Notes under the pieces: generated by a model
The model's database searches: none
Told to the model about the DNA's origin: nothing
What the model saw: the letters and a program-made list of their open reading frames with translations, nothing else
Shown: positions 23,225 to 33,973 of the stretch, in pieces
How positions within the stretch are numbered: the stretch's first letter is position 1
How the letters are laid out: the number at the start of each line of letters is the position of its first letter
Made by a program: the position numbers and the translations under genes
DNA from: Punctularia strigosozonata HHB-11173 SS5
Lineage: Eukaryota > Basidiomycota > Agaricomycetes > Corticiales > Punctulariaceae
Direction of reading: 5' to 3'
Length of the DNA stretch: 64,000 nucleotides
NCBI RefSeq assembly: GCF_000264995.1
Contig: NW_006767452.1
Location: 295,664-359,663 of the forward strand

Positions 23225-24960
23225 AATCAAGCTTGTTAACCTTGTGCTACGCCGCTTCTATACGAATATGCGATTCATACCTTCTCAACTGAACGACGTC
23301 GAAAATGCCGAGGAGTACATACCCGGCGGCTTCCATCCAGTGGCCATCGGTGACATCTACGCGAACGGTCGTTACAAAATTCTGCACAAACTTGGCTTCG
23401 GGGGCTCCTCCACCGTCTGGCTGGCCCGCGACTATGGGCAGAATACTCCGCACGGCAGACTAGTTGCTCTCAAAGTTATGTGCGCCGACGTTTCAGCTAT
23501 AGCCGACGAGAAAATGCCCGAGTTGGTGGTCCCTCGGGCGCTCCATGCGATCATGGGCTCTTGCGATTTCCAGATTGTTGACCATCATTTCCTGGTGCAA
23601 GGCCCGAATGGGTGTCATCGTGTTTTGGCTTATCCACTCGCTGGTCCCAGTATTCGTGATATGGTAACGGGATCAGGCCGAATCGCCGGCAGTCGCCGTC
23701 TACGCGGGGATTTAGCGAGAGCCGTTGCGAAGCAGGCAGCTATGGCAATCAGGCGCATGCATCTTGCAGGCATTGTTCATGGAGGTGAGCTGAAACAGGC
23801 GCACTTTAAAGACGTCTTGCAACTCATAGATACACACGCAGACCTCACGACATCAAATATTTTATTTCGTGTGGCCAGGTCTGTTGTTGACTGGACGGAT
23901 GACGAGGTGTACGCCCATTTGGGTTTACCTCGCTCTGAAGTGGTCAGAACCTTCGATGGTTCACCTCCCGGATTGCACGCAGCCACCAAGCTCGTTGAGT
24001 CGGTAAAGCTTTCACGACTGGCCCATCTATCGCTTATTCAAGAACGTATTACAATCATCGACTTTGGCCAATCCTACTTCATTCGCGATCCCCCAAAAGA
24101 CTACGAACCCGCCACAGCAATCCATTACCAGTCGCCGGAGATGCGCTTTGATGACCGTGCAGGCGCCGAGGCCGATGTTTGGTCGCTCGGATGCGCTATC
24201 TTCGAAATCCGTTCGGGATATCCGCTCTTCGAGCCGCTGTTCGGAAGCACAGATATAATGAGGCAAACTGTCGAGACTCTCGGACGGTTACCTGACCCCT
24301 GGTGGAACTCCTTTAAGCAGCGGGTTCGGTGGTTCGAGGACGACGGTGAACCAAAGGATATACTGGCTCAGAAGCAGTCCGGGGTCAGGATAACTGCCCG
24401 CAAAACTTCGATTTCAGAGAAGCTGCGTTCCATAGGCGACGTTGATGAACCGCCTTCTGCGTACGAGGGCCCGATGATAGAAAGGTGTGGGGTCAAGCTA
24501 TCGGAGGAGCAAGTCGAATCGCTTTCTGATTTGTTGGGGAGGATGCTGAAGTATCGACCAGAGGAACGCCCTACCATGGAGGAAGTCATCCACCATAGGT
24601 GGTTCAATCTCTGAACATTAATGAGTAACAATTCCCCGGGCTCGACTACAGAACGGAAACAATCTCTTACTATCTGGGTCACATGCGTATCATGTATATA
24701 GTACGTAAAAGTGCCTGGTGACCGAAGATACGGTGATCCGAAGGGAAACCAAGTCGTATACATATGAACGTTGGCTGGCGGCTAGCGGATACAGACGATG
24801 GAATGAACTCGGAAATCGGTGACTCCATAGAAGAAACGAAAGGGACGTACACCAATCTCACGGTTTCGATCCCTAGGGTCCCAGTTGAGGCGTTAATGTG
24901 TTTCATTGTAAACCGAGTAGAACATCTCATCGCTACATTTTCGACCCTGTCGGCATCCGT
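23225..24960 (+). repeat. Tandem duplication unit 1 (kinase gene A plus 3' flank)
   Basis: Begins at the CTTGTGCTACGCCGCTTC stretch before gene A and extends past its stop through a conserved flank ending at CTCATCGCTACATTTTCGAC. The flank similarity shows that the duplication was genomic, not an RNA copy. Confidence 0.8.
23268..24614 (+). CDS. SRPK-like serine/threonine protein kinase, copy A
   Basis: Exons 23268-23784 and 23842-24614; 429 aa. Complete kinase domain: glycine loop LGFGGSSTVWLARD, lysine in GRLVALKVMCAD, catalytic loop VHGDLTTSNILF (formed across the intron), ITIIDFGQSYFIRDPP, IHYQSPEMRF and ADVWSLGCAIFEIRSGYPLF. It ends DLLGRMLKYRPEERPTMEEV. The split lobes and C-terminal pattern match SRPK-type CMGC kinases, a family expanded in agaricomycetes; orthodox SRPKs phosphorylate SR splicing factors. 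The start follows from alignment with copy B (MRFIPSxLN), although the frame is open upstream to 23091. The intron is 57 nt, a multiple of three without a stop, so retention would add 19 residues. Confidence 0.88.
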   Translation: MRFIPSQLNDVENAEEYIPGGFHPVAIGDIYANGRYKILHKLGFGGSSTVWLARDYGQNTPHGRLVALKVMCADVSAIADEKMPELVVPRALHAIMGSCDFQIVDHHFLVQGPNGCHRVLAYPLAGPSIRDMVTGSGRIAGSRRLRGDLARAVAKQAAMAIRRMHLAGIVHGGELKQAHFKDVLQLIDTHADLTTSNILFRVARSVVDWTDDEVYAHLGLPRSEVVRTFDGSPPGLHAATKLVESVKLSRLAHLSLIQERITIIDFGQSYFIRDPPKDYEPATAIHYQSPEMRFDDRAGAEADVWSLGCAIFEIRSGYPLFEPLFGSTDIMRQTVETLGRLPDPWWNSFKQRVRWFEDDGEPKDILAQKQSGVRITARKTSISEKLRSIGDVDEPPSAYEGPMIERCGVKLSEEQVESLSDLLGRMLKYRPEERPTMEEVIHHRWFNL

Positions 24961-25081
24961 TCAGAAACAATCGAGCATGAAATGGGCCAATCGTGGTCAC
25001 GGCCTCCAAGCAACGACTACTTAACCCACTACACCCTGCAAAACACTTGTTTGCTCTTGTGCTGCGCCGCTTCCGTACGAA
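24615..25081. other. Spacer between tandem kinase genes
   Basis: About the first 340 bp are the 3' flank shared with the region after copy B. The rest is the upstream region of copy B, resembling that of copy A. No gene was seen. Confidence 0.6.
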
Positions 25082-26705
25082 ATGCGATTCATACCCTCTC
25101 GACTGAACGCCGTCGAAAATGCTGAGGAGTACATACCCGGAGGCTTCCATCCAGTGGCCATCGGCGACATTTATGCAAACGGTCGTTACAGAATCCTCCA
25201 CAAACTCGGCATCGGGGGATCCTCCACCGTCTGGATGGCTCGCGACTATGCGCAGAATACCCCATACGGTAGACTGGTCGCTCTCAAAGTCATGTGCGCC
25301 GACGTTTCAACTACAGCTGCCGAGCAGATGCCCGAGTTGGTCGTCCCGAAGGCGCTTCGCGCGGTCGCGGGCTCTTGCGACTTCCAGACTGTCGACCACC
25401 ATTTCCTGGTGCAAGGTCCGAATGGGTGTCATCGTGTTCTAGCTCATCCACTTGCTGGCCCCAGTGTTCATAATATGGTAGCGGGATCAGTTCGAACCGG
25501 TCGCCGTCTACGCGGGGATCTGGCGAGAGCCGTTGCGAAGCAGGCAGCTGCGGCGATCAGGTGCATGCATCTTGCAGGCATTGTTCATGGAGGTGAGCTG
25601 AAACAGGCGCACTTAAGACGTCCTCCGCTCATATATTGACACACAGACCTCACGACATCAAATGTCTTATTTCGTGTAGCCCGGTCTGTTGTTGACTGGA
25701 CGGATGATGAGGTGTACGCGCAGTTGGGTTTACCTCGCACTGAAGTGGTCAGGACCTTTGATGGTTCACCTCCCGGATTGCACGCAGCCACCAAGCTCGT
25801 CGAATCGGCAAAGCTTTCCCGACTCGCCGATCTGTCACTTGTCGAAGAACATGTTACAATCATCGATTTCGGCCAATCCTACTTCATTCGCGATCCCCCA
25901 AAGGACTACGAACCCGCCACAGCAATCCATTACCAGTCGCCGGAAATGCGCTTTGATGATCATATAGGCCCCGAGACTGATGTTTGGTCGCTCGGATGCG
26001 CTATCTTCGAAATCCGATCGGGATATCCGCTCTTCGAGCCATTCTTCGGAAGCGAGGATATAATGCGGCAAACTGTCCAGACTCTCGGACGATTACCTGA
26101 TCCTTGGTGGAACTCCTTTGAGGAGCGAGTTTGGTGGTTCGAGGACGACGGTGAACCGAAGGACATATCGGCTCAGAAGCAGACGGGGGTTAGGATAACT
26201 GCCCGCAAAACTTCGATTTCAGAGAAGCTGCGTTCCATAGGCGACGTTGATGAGCCACCTGCTGCAGACGAAGGTCCGATGATAGAAAGGTGTGGGGTCA
26301 AGCTATCGGAGGAGGAAGCCGAATTGCTCTCTGATTTGCTGGGGAGGATGCTGAAGTATCGACCAGAGGAACGCCCTACCATGGAGGAAGTCATCCACCA
26401 TAGGTGGTTCAATCTCTGAACCTTAAGGACTAACAATTCACTGGGCTTGATGCTCATGCGATCATAGTAGGAGTCCGGAACGGAAGCGATTTCTTACTAT
26501 CTAGGCCACATGCGTATCATGTATATAGTGCCTGGTGAATGAAGTTATGGTGACCGAGGGAAACCAAGTCGTGCTGGCGGGTAGAGGACGATGGAATTAA
26601 CTTGGGAATCCATGACTCCACAGTCGCACACCAGTCTCACGATTTCGATCACTGGAGTCCCAATTGTAGATTATCTCATCGCTACATTTTCGACCCACGT
26701 CCTTG
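25040..26705 (+). repeat. Tandem duplication unit 2 (kinase gene B plus 3' flank)
   Basis: Second copy of the unit described at 23225-24960, direct orientation. It is similar at both coding and non-coding positions, with several short deletions in the 3' flank. Confidence 0.8.
25082..26419 (+). CDS. SRPK-like serine/threonine protein kinase, copy B
   Basis: Exons 25082-25592 and 25647-26419; 427 aa. Nearly identical in layout to copy A, with every catalytic motif kept (LGIGGSSTVWMARD, GRLVALKVMCAD, VHGDLTTSNVLF, VTIIDFGQSYF, YQSPEMRF). Differences cluster in the N-lobe and in surface positions. The intron sits at the same place, but its 54-nt sequence has changed, and retention would now run into stops. 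It is therefore probably an active paralog, not a pseudogene. Function beyond kinase unknown. Confidence 0.88.
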
Positions 26706-26780
26706 ACGCTGTCGTCGTAAGTAGTCGTCTACATGGGGTCGTAACATTGGTAAAATCGTCGTCCGTGAGACGGATGGCCG
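26420..26780. other. Duplicated 3' flank of kinase copy B
   Basis: About 285 bp match the flank of copy A. The remainder is the convergent 3' region with the MFS gene. No gene was seen. Confidence 0.6.
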
Positions 26781-28589
26781 TCAAACCCCGTTTGTCCACA
26801 CCCGATGCGGCAGCAAGCAGCCTATTACCACTGCAACGCAAACCAACACCTCCATTACCACGTATACGAGCTTCCCGTCGAGATAATGATGCTCAGCGTC
26901 GATGGAGAGCGAGAAGAGGGAGTTGGCCGCCGCCGGACCGATGGCGCGCATGATGGAGACCGTCATCTGGCACAGTCCTGGACCGCCAACACGAACTCAG
27001 TCAACCGATGTAAGAGGGCGAATAAGATACACGCACCATTCGTAGCGCCGAGCGACGCCCGGTTCGGCGCGGAACCCGAGATAAATATGAATATACAACC
27101 GTAGCTCAGACTGATCAGGATCGACAGTACGACTTGCGCCGCGACCGCGATCCACACCAGCCACCCTTCGCGTCCCGGGTCTGCCCGCGCAAGCGCGTTG
27201 ATGACGGGGAATAGGGCGAAGACCGGGATTGCGCTCGCGATGCCGGCGATGAACACGCGCTTCGCGCCCCACCGGTCGTGAATCTTGGCGAACCAGAGCA
27301 CCTGGAAGAGCCCGTTGAGAATCCCGAAAGCGGAGAGAATGGCGCCGATGCGGTGCGGAGGGAGGCCGAGGCCGCCGAGAGCGATGGGGGTGGAGAGGAA
27401 GAGAGGCTGGATGGCGCGGAAGGCGATGTCTACGAGGGAGAGGGAGGCGTAGTTCGCAGCGGAGACGAGGACGGGGAAGGTAAGGAGCGCGCGGAAGGGG
27501 AGGGGGGTATAGTCGTCGGAGGCGGTCTTGGAGGGGATGGAGGAGGCCGTGGGATCGGTGGAGGCGGCGACGGTCTGCAGGGCGAGGTTCGACTTGGATT
27601 TGCGGGTGGCGATGAGGGAGGAGAGCGGCATGGGGTTGCGTACGGTCTGGAAAACGAATGAGCGAATGAACATCGATTTTGCTGGTTCGTCGTTACCTCT
27701 TTGAGGAAGAGAAGCGTCACTAGCCAAGCTAAAACCGAGAATGTGGCTGGTACCGCGCAGGGTAAAAAATACGGGTATTCCTTGAGGAAGTCCGAGTTTC
27801 CGAATACGCTGGGGAACCGTTCCGCAGGACGAGACAACACTCCGCCGATGATAGGCCTATAGCAGGGTTAATTGACTGAACATTGCTTGATCGACGATGC
27901 ATACCCTAGAGTGCCGCCAGTGCTCCAGGCGATTGGCATATATGCATATGCCTGTGCAAGGTTTCCGGAGTCCATGAGCTCCGCCATCATGCTTTTGATT
28001 ACCCCAATGTTGCCTGAACGGTATAGTTGAACATGGTTCACTGGCGCTAAAGTTACACTGAACGCACCATTAAGAGCGCCATTGAGGGATCGGCTGAAAA
28101 CGAGACCCCAGAAGGTCTTGGACAGCCCGAAGCAATACATTGAGAGAGACAAGCCGAAGAGTCCGGTCAGGATTACAGGCTTTCGGCCTAGGTAATCGGA
28201 CACCCGGCTCCAGTGCATGACGGTCATCGCTTGCGTGGCAAAGAAGATGGATTGCTGTGGTATATTGAGAATATATGCGCGAAACAAGGACAGATTGCGC
28301 ACCATCATGCCGACATAATACCCAACCTTGGCTTCATCTCCGTTGGTGATACCGAGATCACGGATGAGCTACACAAACGGTAAGCAACCTGCCTCACCTC
28401 GTCAGCGGGCGTACACACCTGAGGGGCGAAGGGGTAGATGACCTGGCTCGTGAGCGGCTCAGCCAGCTGCAGGAACAGTACAATCGAAAACTGGTTCCAC
28501 GGGATCGGACCGGGCTGGGGCTTTTTGTCGTGTCGCTCGTCAAGCAAGGGCGTCTCCTCGTCAGTGGGCCGGTCTCTAGCCACAGTCAT
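26781..28589 (-). CDS. Major facilitator superfamily transporter (DHA1/TetA-like)
   Basis: Exons 28589-28419, 28368-28303, 28254-28068, 28013-27905, 27856-27697, 27646-27037 and 26977-26781; 499 aa. After a cytoplasmic TDEETPLLDERHD segment come about twelve membrane helices in two halves. The MFS signature loop reads WSRVSDYLGRKPVILTG, and GALNGNIGVIKSMMAE, PIAWSTGGTLGPIIGGVLSRP and YFLPCAVPATFSVLAWL match the fungal ZIFL/TetA-like family. A long central loop is Ser/Thr-rich. Intron 3 has a multiple-of-three length and no stop, so it was placed by restoring NGALNGNIGV. Substrate unknown; family members export drugs, metabolites or zinc chelates. It faces away from DENND6. Confidence 0.9.
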
Positions 28590-29004
28590 GCTCGTCTACG
28601 TTGTCCTAAGCAAGATTGACGGCGGGGGCGCCTCGATCGCAGAGCGCTCCTGTTCAAGGAAAAGTCGGCAGCGAGGGAAATAGAATGCCGGGGCCCTGCA
28701 GGGTTAAATGTTCGCTCGGAGCGCGAGCCGACGGCCGCTGCCCGCCATCGATGAGTCAGAAGACGTCAACGACGCTCACTCGCCAGGACACGAGGCCGTA
28801 TCGAGCAGCCGCGACGAAGCATCGAGGACGTGTACCACGATGGCGGTGGGAGTGAAATGAACTGATCGTGATCGGCGTTGTGGGCAGGTGGGGAACGCCA
28901 GCCGGGTGCCTGTTGACTTCCTGGCTTCACTCTTAGCGTTCGCATACAAGCTTTCCGAACCCTGCTGGCGACCTCGACGACGGCGGCGACGACGGTGAAA
29001 GAGG
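28590..29004. promoter_or_regulatory. Divergent intergenic region between MFS transporter and DENND6
   Basis: The two genes start 415 bp apart on opposite strands, so this stretch must carry both promoters. No particular site is claimed. Confidence 0.5.
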
Positions 29005-31278
29005 ATGACGAGGAAATCAGGCCACCCGGAGGAGGTCGATATCGGCTCCCTCACTATCTCGAGGGCGGGGCAGCAGCATGTGGTGGAGTCGTCGTCCTCG
29101 AGCGATGTGGAACAAGCGATCAGGCAGGAAAATATATCCGCGGGCGACATCGGCATACCTCATCAACCATCACGAATCCGTCCTAAGGCGAAGACGATGC
29201 CAGATGTTACTACAAACCAGCCCTACGCGGCGCCCAGTATACTTGGTTTCGCCATGGAACCTGAGAAGGTGCAGAAAATGCAGCGGTGGATCATCGGACT
29301 TGTCGTCGGTATGTCAGCTGCGTCTTGTCCTGCTTTGGTGCTGCGCCTAATGCTGCGCTGCAGTGAACTTTGACCTCGACCTGGGTCCCGTCATCCATTC
29401 CATATACCCCGACCTTGCTTTCTCCAAGGAGACGAATCAGAATATGTAAGCTTGCTACGTCTTTCGCTTCTGGTTGCTTCGAAATGCTGATGATCACATC
29501 AGAGCCTTTTCATCCTTCCCTGATTCCCTGCAATTTGCAGAGGGCGTAATGGATCACTCATTCCGCATCCGCGACTCGGGCACGCGCTCAGGGCCAGCAG
29601 ATATCGATGGTTTCATCTATGGCTTTTCGCACTTTACGCAGCACAGGGACAGCTCGTCCAAGCGCGGATACCTGCAGGTGCGCATTCACGTTCGTTCATA
29701 TCCTTCGCAAGGACCTCAAACGTAACGGCATTGCAGCGGTCATTCGTGCTTCTTACCCAGCACGCTTACCCAGCTTTGTTCAGTCACATTTCAGCCAAAC
29801 TCGGCTCACTGCACAACAGTCATGGCGAGGCCATGCTAGAGGCGGCATGCCACAACATCGCTAGCTGGTATGTACTCCGTTACTCCACATCTCCGATCTC
29901 TTGTCCGACGAATAATGTCTGCAAAGAATAGGTCAGACCCGACGGCAGGGTCAACCGTCGAACTTGGTTTTCTAGGCTCCGTGTTGCGTGTTCAGCTCCC
30001 GCAGGACCTGGACGAGCCACAGCTATCCCAGATCGCGTCGGACATGGGCGAGCATTATGTTTGTTCTTCAGCCTATATACGATATACCATGTGCTTACAT
30101 CTTCCACGTTGCCTCCCTTTAGATACCCGCCTCGTTAGCTCCAGCGTCGCCTGCTATTCTTGCTCAATTGGACGCGGCTTTATCCCACCTGTGGTCCATC
30201 TGGGAATGTCTGGTTCTCTGCGAACCTTTGCTGATCTACGCACCCTCTCCCTCCATGACGTCTCAAGTCGTCTGGTGGCTACGCGATCTGCTCAGACCGG
30301 TGCGCGACTCACCGATGGACTGTAGCGACGATGGCCCTGAGCTTTCACTCTCTAGATACCGTCAGCCACAGATTTCCGGCCCTACTTCACGATCCACGAT
30401 GATGAATACCCGGCACTCGTTAACCCCCGTATACGACCGAAGTCAGGGCTGCTCCTCGGTGTGACGAATCCGTTCGTCAGCACCGAGTGTTCTCATTGGC
30501 CACACGTGCTCAGTCTCGGTCGGGAGTCCAGGTGAGTAGCTACCGGCCCCTTTCTCTCGGACGTCGTGATGTCGACCCCTTCATTGCAGCGGCAGAGCAG
30601 ATGGTGCGGGACACGTAGCGGGCCCAGCACCGGGCTGGACGACGAAGACCCACAAGCGGTACATCTCCAAAGACCGCGCATTGCTGAAACGCATGGAGAA
30701 TGCGCGCGGACACGCTGTTGCTGGTGAGGAATCCTCGCTGTTGACCGAACGTGAGCGGATGCTCACCATGCTTGAGCCCAGAAGCCGAGCTATCGCACCT
30801 CATCCGACGTCATTTCTCCTCGCGCACGACCTCCCTCCTCGCCCCGCTCAATCGGTACCTCAACACGCTCCTGCCTTCTGCCCCGTCTTCTCTTGCAGTG
30901 ACCTCCATCACACCCTCCCCATCTCCATCGCCGTCTCTCACGTCCCTCTCTTCTCTCTCCGCACCTGGGCCCTCGCCTTCTCTCATGTCCCTCCCCAACT
31001 CCTCAACACTCTCGGCATCCCACCCGCCGCCCCACTCGTCCTCCTCCTCTCATTCGTCACGTCAGGTTCCACCCGATTCTTTCAAGAAGCCGACCGCCCG
31101 CCTAAAGCCGTTCTCGCAGACCGCCTTCCTCGCTTCTCTCAAGGCGGGCGGGGCCGCACTACCGTTCAAGTCAGCTGCGAAGCAGAAGGAGTTCTATCAG
31201 CGCTGGCTGAAGACGCCCGCGTTTGGGATGTGGTTGGCGAGGCAGGAAGAAGTGGTTGGGAGGGTATTTGGAGGGTAG
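29005..31278 (+). CDS. DENN domain protein, DENND6-like
   Basis: DENND6 proteins are membrane-traffic regulators acting as Rab exchange factors. Exons 29005-29308, 29364-29445, 29503-29677, 29737-29867, 29932-30058, 30123-30299, 30356-30531, 30590-30723 and 30782-31278; 600 aa. The longin/uDENN part reads VVNFDLDLGPVIHSIYP, FIYGFSHFTQHRDSSSKRGY and SFVLLTQHAYPALFSHI. The core has HLWSIWECLVLCEPLLIYAP, FRPYFTIHDDEY, LLLGVTNPFVS and THKRYISKDRALLKRM. RRHFSSRTTSLLAPLNRYL leads into a Ser/Pro-rich insert. It stops at a TAG at 31276, after which the same frame stays open for another 193 codons. The start is the first in-frame ATG of exon 1; the N-terminal 90 residues are poorly conserved in type. 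Confidence 0.87.
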
Positions 31279-32061
31279 ATTAATCAGGACGGGTACCCCG
31301 ATTCGAAGGCGTTGTTAGAAGAGGATTTGGCACAGTTGATCAGAGAGGACGAATTCCTGACTACTTCGGGATCTGGCGCTCAGCACTGTGTGGACAATTT
31401 TGTAGCTTCTCGTGAGAGGGTGATCTGGCCTGGATCGTTCATGTTCGCCGCGGGCACACGTAGGTTCGTGACCTTGGTTACACGCATCTTGAGTATAGTC
31501 GCCTTTCTTCGCTGTAATCCCTACTGCGCAGTATCCCAGAGTCGAGTTAGTCTGCTCCTGCTGGCCGGCGCTTATATGGCAAGCCAGCGCCTAAATCTGA
31601 AAAAATGCGCGTTAGGGGCCGTTAGGTGCCTGTCTCAAATTTCTAGCTGGCGACCTACCTTCTCATCGCACTTCCAAGCAAGGGGACGCCTTATCAAACT
31701 TTTGGAGCAAGATCCCGGGCAGCTTGCTAGTGGCATCACTGAGCTTGTGCTCTGGTTCAGCTGGCTGCGGGAGTTTATCGTACGCATTCGCCAGTGGCCA
31801 GAGGAGCAGGTTAAGCAGCGCGTTCTTGCTATGAATGCCACAACGCAACAGAGGTGAAGTTCAATGCGACATCCTTGGTGTACATTGCTCCTCCAAATCC
31901 GGATCATGCCGCATTCCAACGTAGTGCGCTTCCTTCTCCATCGTGGTTGGGCCCTTCTCTCGAAGACACGCTCGGTCACGATGATCGTCTAGTAGCATTG
32001 TCGTCCGAACGCAGGAAACGATTTGAAGATCACAAGCGCATAATCAGACCTCCGACACGCG
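31279..32061. other. Interval between DENND6 and the F-box gene, with an open frame
   Basis: The DENND6 frame continues open from 31279 to 31857 after the TAG. Its beginning (DSKALLEEDLAQLIREDEF) looks protein-like; the rest is unrecognised. No separate gene start was found. Confidence 0.4.
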
Positions 32062-33642
32062 ATGGAGCGAGAGCAAAAAACCATGCTGGAGCTCTGCATC
32101 GAACACAATTCATCGCTCCCCGTCAATCGCCTTGCTCCCGAAACTCTTTCGTATATCATGGTCCTTGTACAGTGCACCGAATATGTCTCATCAGATGGTG
32201 GACGATCCCAGTGGTCACCGGCGTATGTACAAGTTTGTGTTCGCTGGAGACGGATAGCCCTAGCTACGTCGAAGATATGGTACCTCCTAGACGCGATAAA
32301 ACCCAGGCTGGCGTTGGCATTATGCAAACGCTTCCCAAAGAACCGTCTTCGCCTCTTCTACCGACCTTCGGCAGTTGGCGAAGTCAAGCATGAGCTGGAT
32401 GCCCTGCACGAGATCGTTCTCAGGTATCCTTCTCGCATATCTGCTCTCCACATAGAAGGCGCGCGTGTCGCTGTTCACTCGGCCTTGCCGCAGTTTCAGA
32501 CGTACGCCCCTGCGTTGCAAGTGCTTCATCTCGAGCCTCCCGAGCTGGATGACACGCAAAGCAAATACATCACCGGCTACCTCCAAAGCCTCCACGCTCC
32601 GAACCTTCGGGAATTGCGCCTGTACCATCTATCCCCTAACTCATACTGGGGAACACCCTGGCTCAGAGCGCTGAGTTTGAGAAGCTTGACGATCACGCCC
32701 GGTAGGATGGGGTCATTGCCTGGACTCCACAACGTACTTGCTACTTTGGAGGCCTTATCTTCCTTGGAGGTGTTGGAGCTGCATGGCCGTCTGCCTGAGG
32801 AGATCCTGTCTTTGGAGCCTTCGTCCTCCACGCGCAGGGTGCACCTACCGCTTCGCCACATCCAACTGCTGGGCACAGGCCTGGGTGTTGTATCCCTTCT
32901 CAGGCACCTGGTATTCACCAAGCCTTTGCATAAATTCGTGACGAAATGCGTAGCAGATGGGCCAAAATACTTCCCTCAGATCTGGCACTACGCCGAGCCG
33001 CACTGTCCTTCCTCACCAAGGGTCGATCTCATTATCTCAGAGGACTGCATTCGGATTAGATTCCGCCCCGCGACGATCCTGGAATTTGTATCTTTGTCTT
33101 GGGATGAGACGGAACAGATACTGCAGTCGCTCAAACCTTGTTTGCCGCGGTTGAACATTTCCAAGTTGAAATTGGATGACGAGCTCGGGGCGTTGCCTCC
33201 GGAGTTGTCGCGGTCGATTCTCGTCGAATGCCGGACGATACAACATCTACAACTCGGTTCCTCTGATGCTGTTCAGATCATTTTCGACGTAATGCGTGTC
33301 CATCGCGCTGAAAACGACGGGGTCCAGCTGCTGCCCGAACTGAGGGCTCTCCGTATTTCTCACGTCGAACATGCACCACATTCCCCATGGTTTGGTCCAC
33401 TGCGCGCGGAATTAGCAAGAAGGCAGGCAAACTCCTTACGAAACGGCAGCTTACCGCTTCGGACTCTCATTCTGAAGGACTGTGAAGGATTGGATGAGAC
33501 AGAAATTGATCTGTTGAGAGAAATCGAGCCTCGTTTCACTGTAGAGGTCCTGGTGAGCACAATTTTCACTCCCAATTGACATTCTCAAATCTAATTTGTC
33601 ACCGTGAAGCCTGATGCCGAATCGGGATCAGACGAGGAATGA
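32062..33642 (+). CDS. F-box and leucine-rich-repeat-like protein
   Basis: Exons 32062-33552 and 33610-33642; 507 aa. The F-box is degenerate but typical for agaricomycetes: LPVNRLAPETLSYIMVLV, then W-x-CVRWRRIALATSKIW. It is followed by irregular leucine-rich segments (LQVLHLEPPELDD, LRELRLYHLSPN, LEVLELHGRLPEE). Such proteins usually serve as substrate adaptors of SCF ubiquitin ligases; the target is unknown and the family is large and fast-evolving. The 33-nt last exon ends in an acidic PDAESGSDEE tail and was added because a good donor (CTG|gtgagc) precedes it; without splicing the protein ends a few residues later. Confidence 0.8.
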
Positions 33643-33973
33643 GACTGGGTCGTCGGACAACACGGACGATTCGAATCACCGCATGTGCAGTGACTTATGG
33701 AGAAGTGATGTTCTATTTTCAAACAAGGCCTTATCAATATATGAACGGTGATCTTCTAGAGTACCAGATCCCAATCAGCCTGTATCTACTGACCCAGTGA
33801 CCGGGGAACATGGCCTCTGCGTATGCCAGCTTTGATGGACTGCCTGGACCTATGCGAACAACGGCGAAGGTTCATTCCCAGGTTTATCATCGGATGCGGT
33901 CCTCCGACTGCTTTCCATCCTTCCTCATAATCCGGCTCCAGATTGGACTATCGATATATCCATCCTTCCCCCG
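33643..33973. other. Intergenic region upstream of the FAD monooxygenase
   Basis: 331 bp containing the promoter of the monooxygenase gene. No other feature was seen. Confidence 0.4.

Noticed and set aside
23785-23841. Retention of the kinase copy A intron as coding
   Set aside because: The insertion would split the HGDL catalytic motif; copy B has the same intron position with stops.
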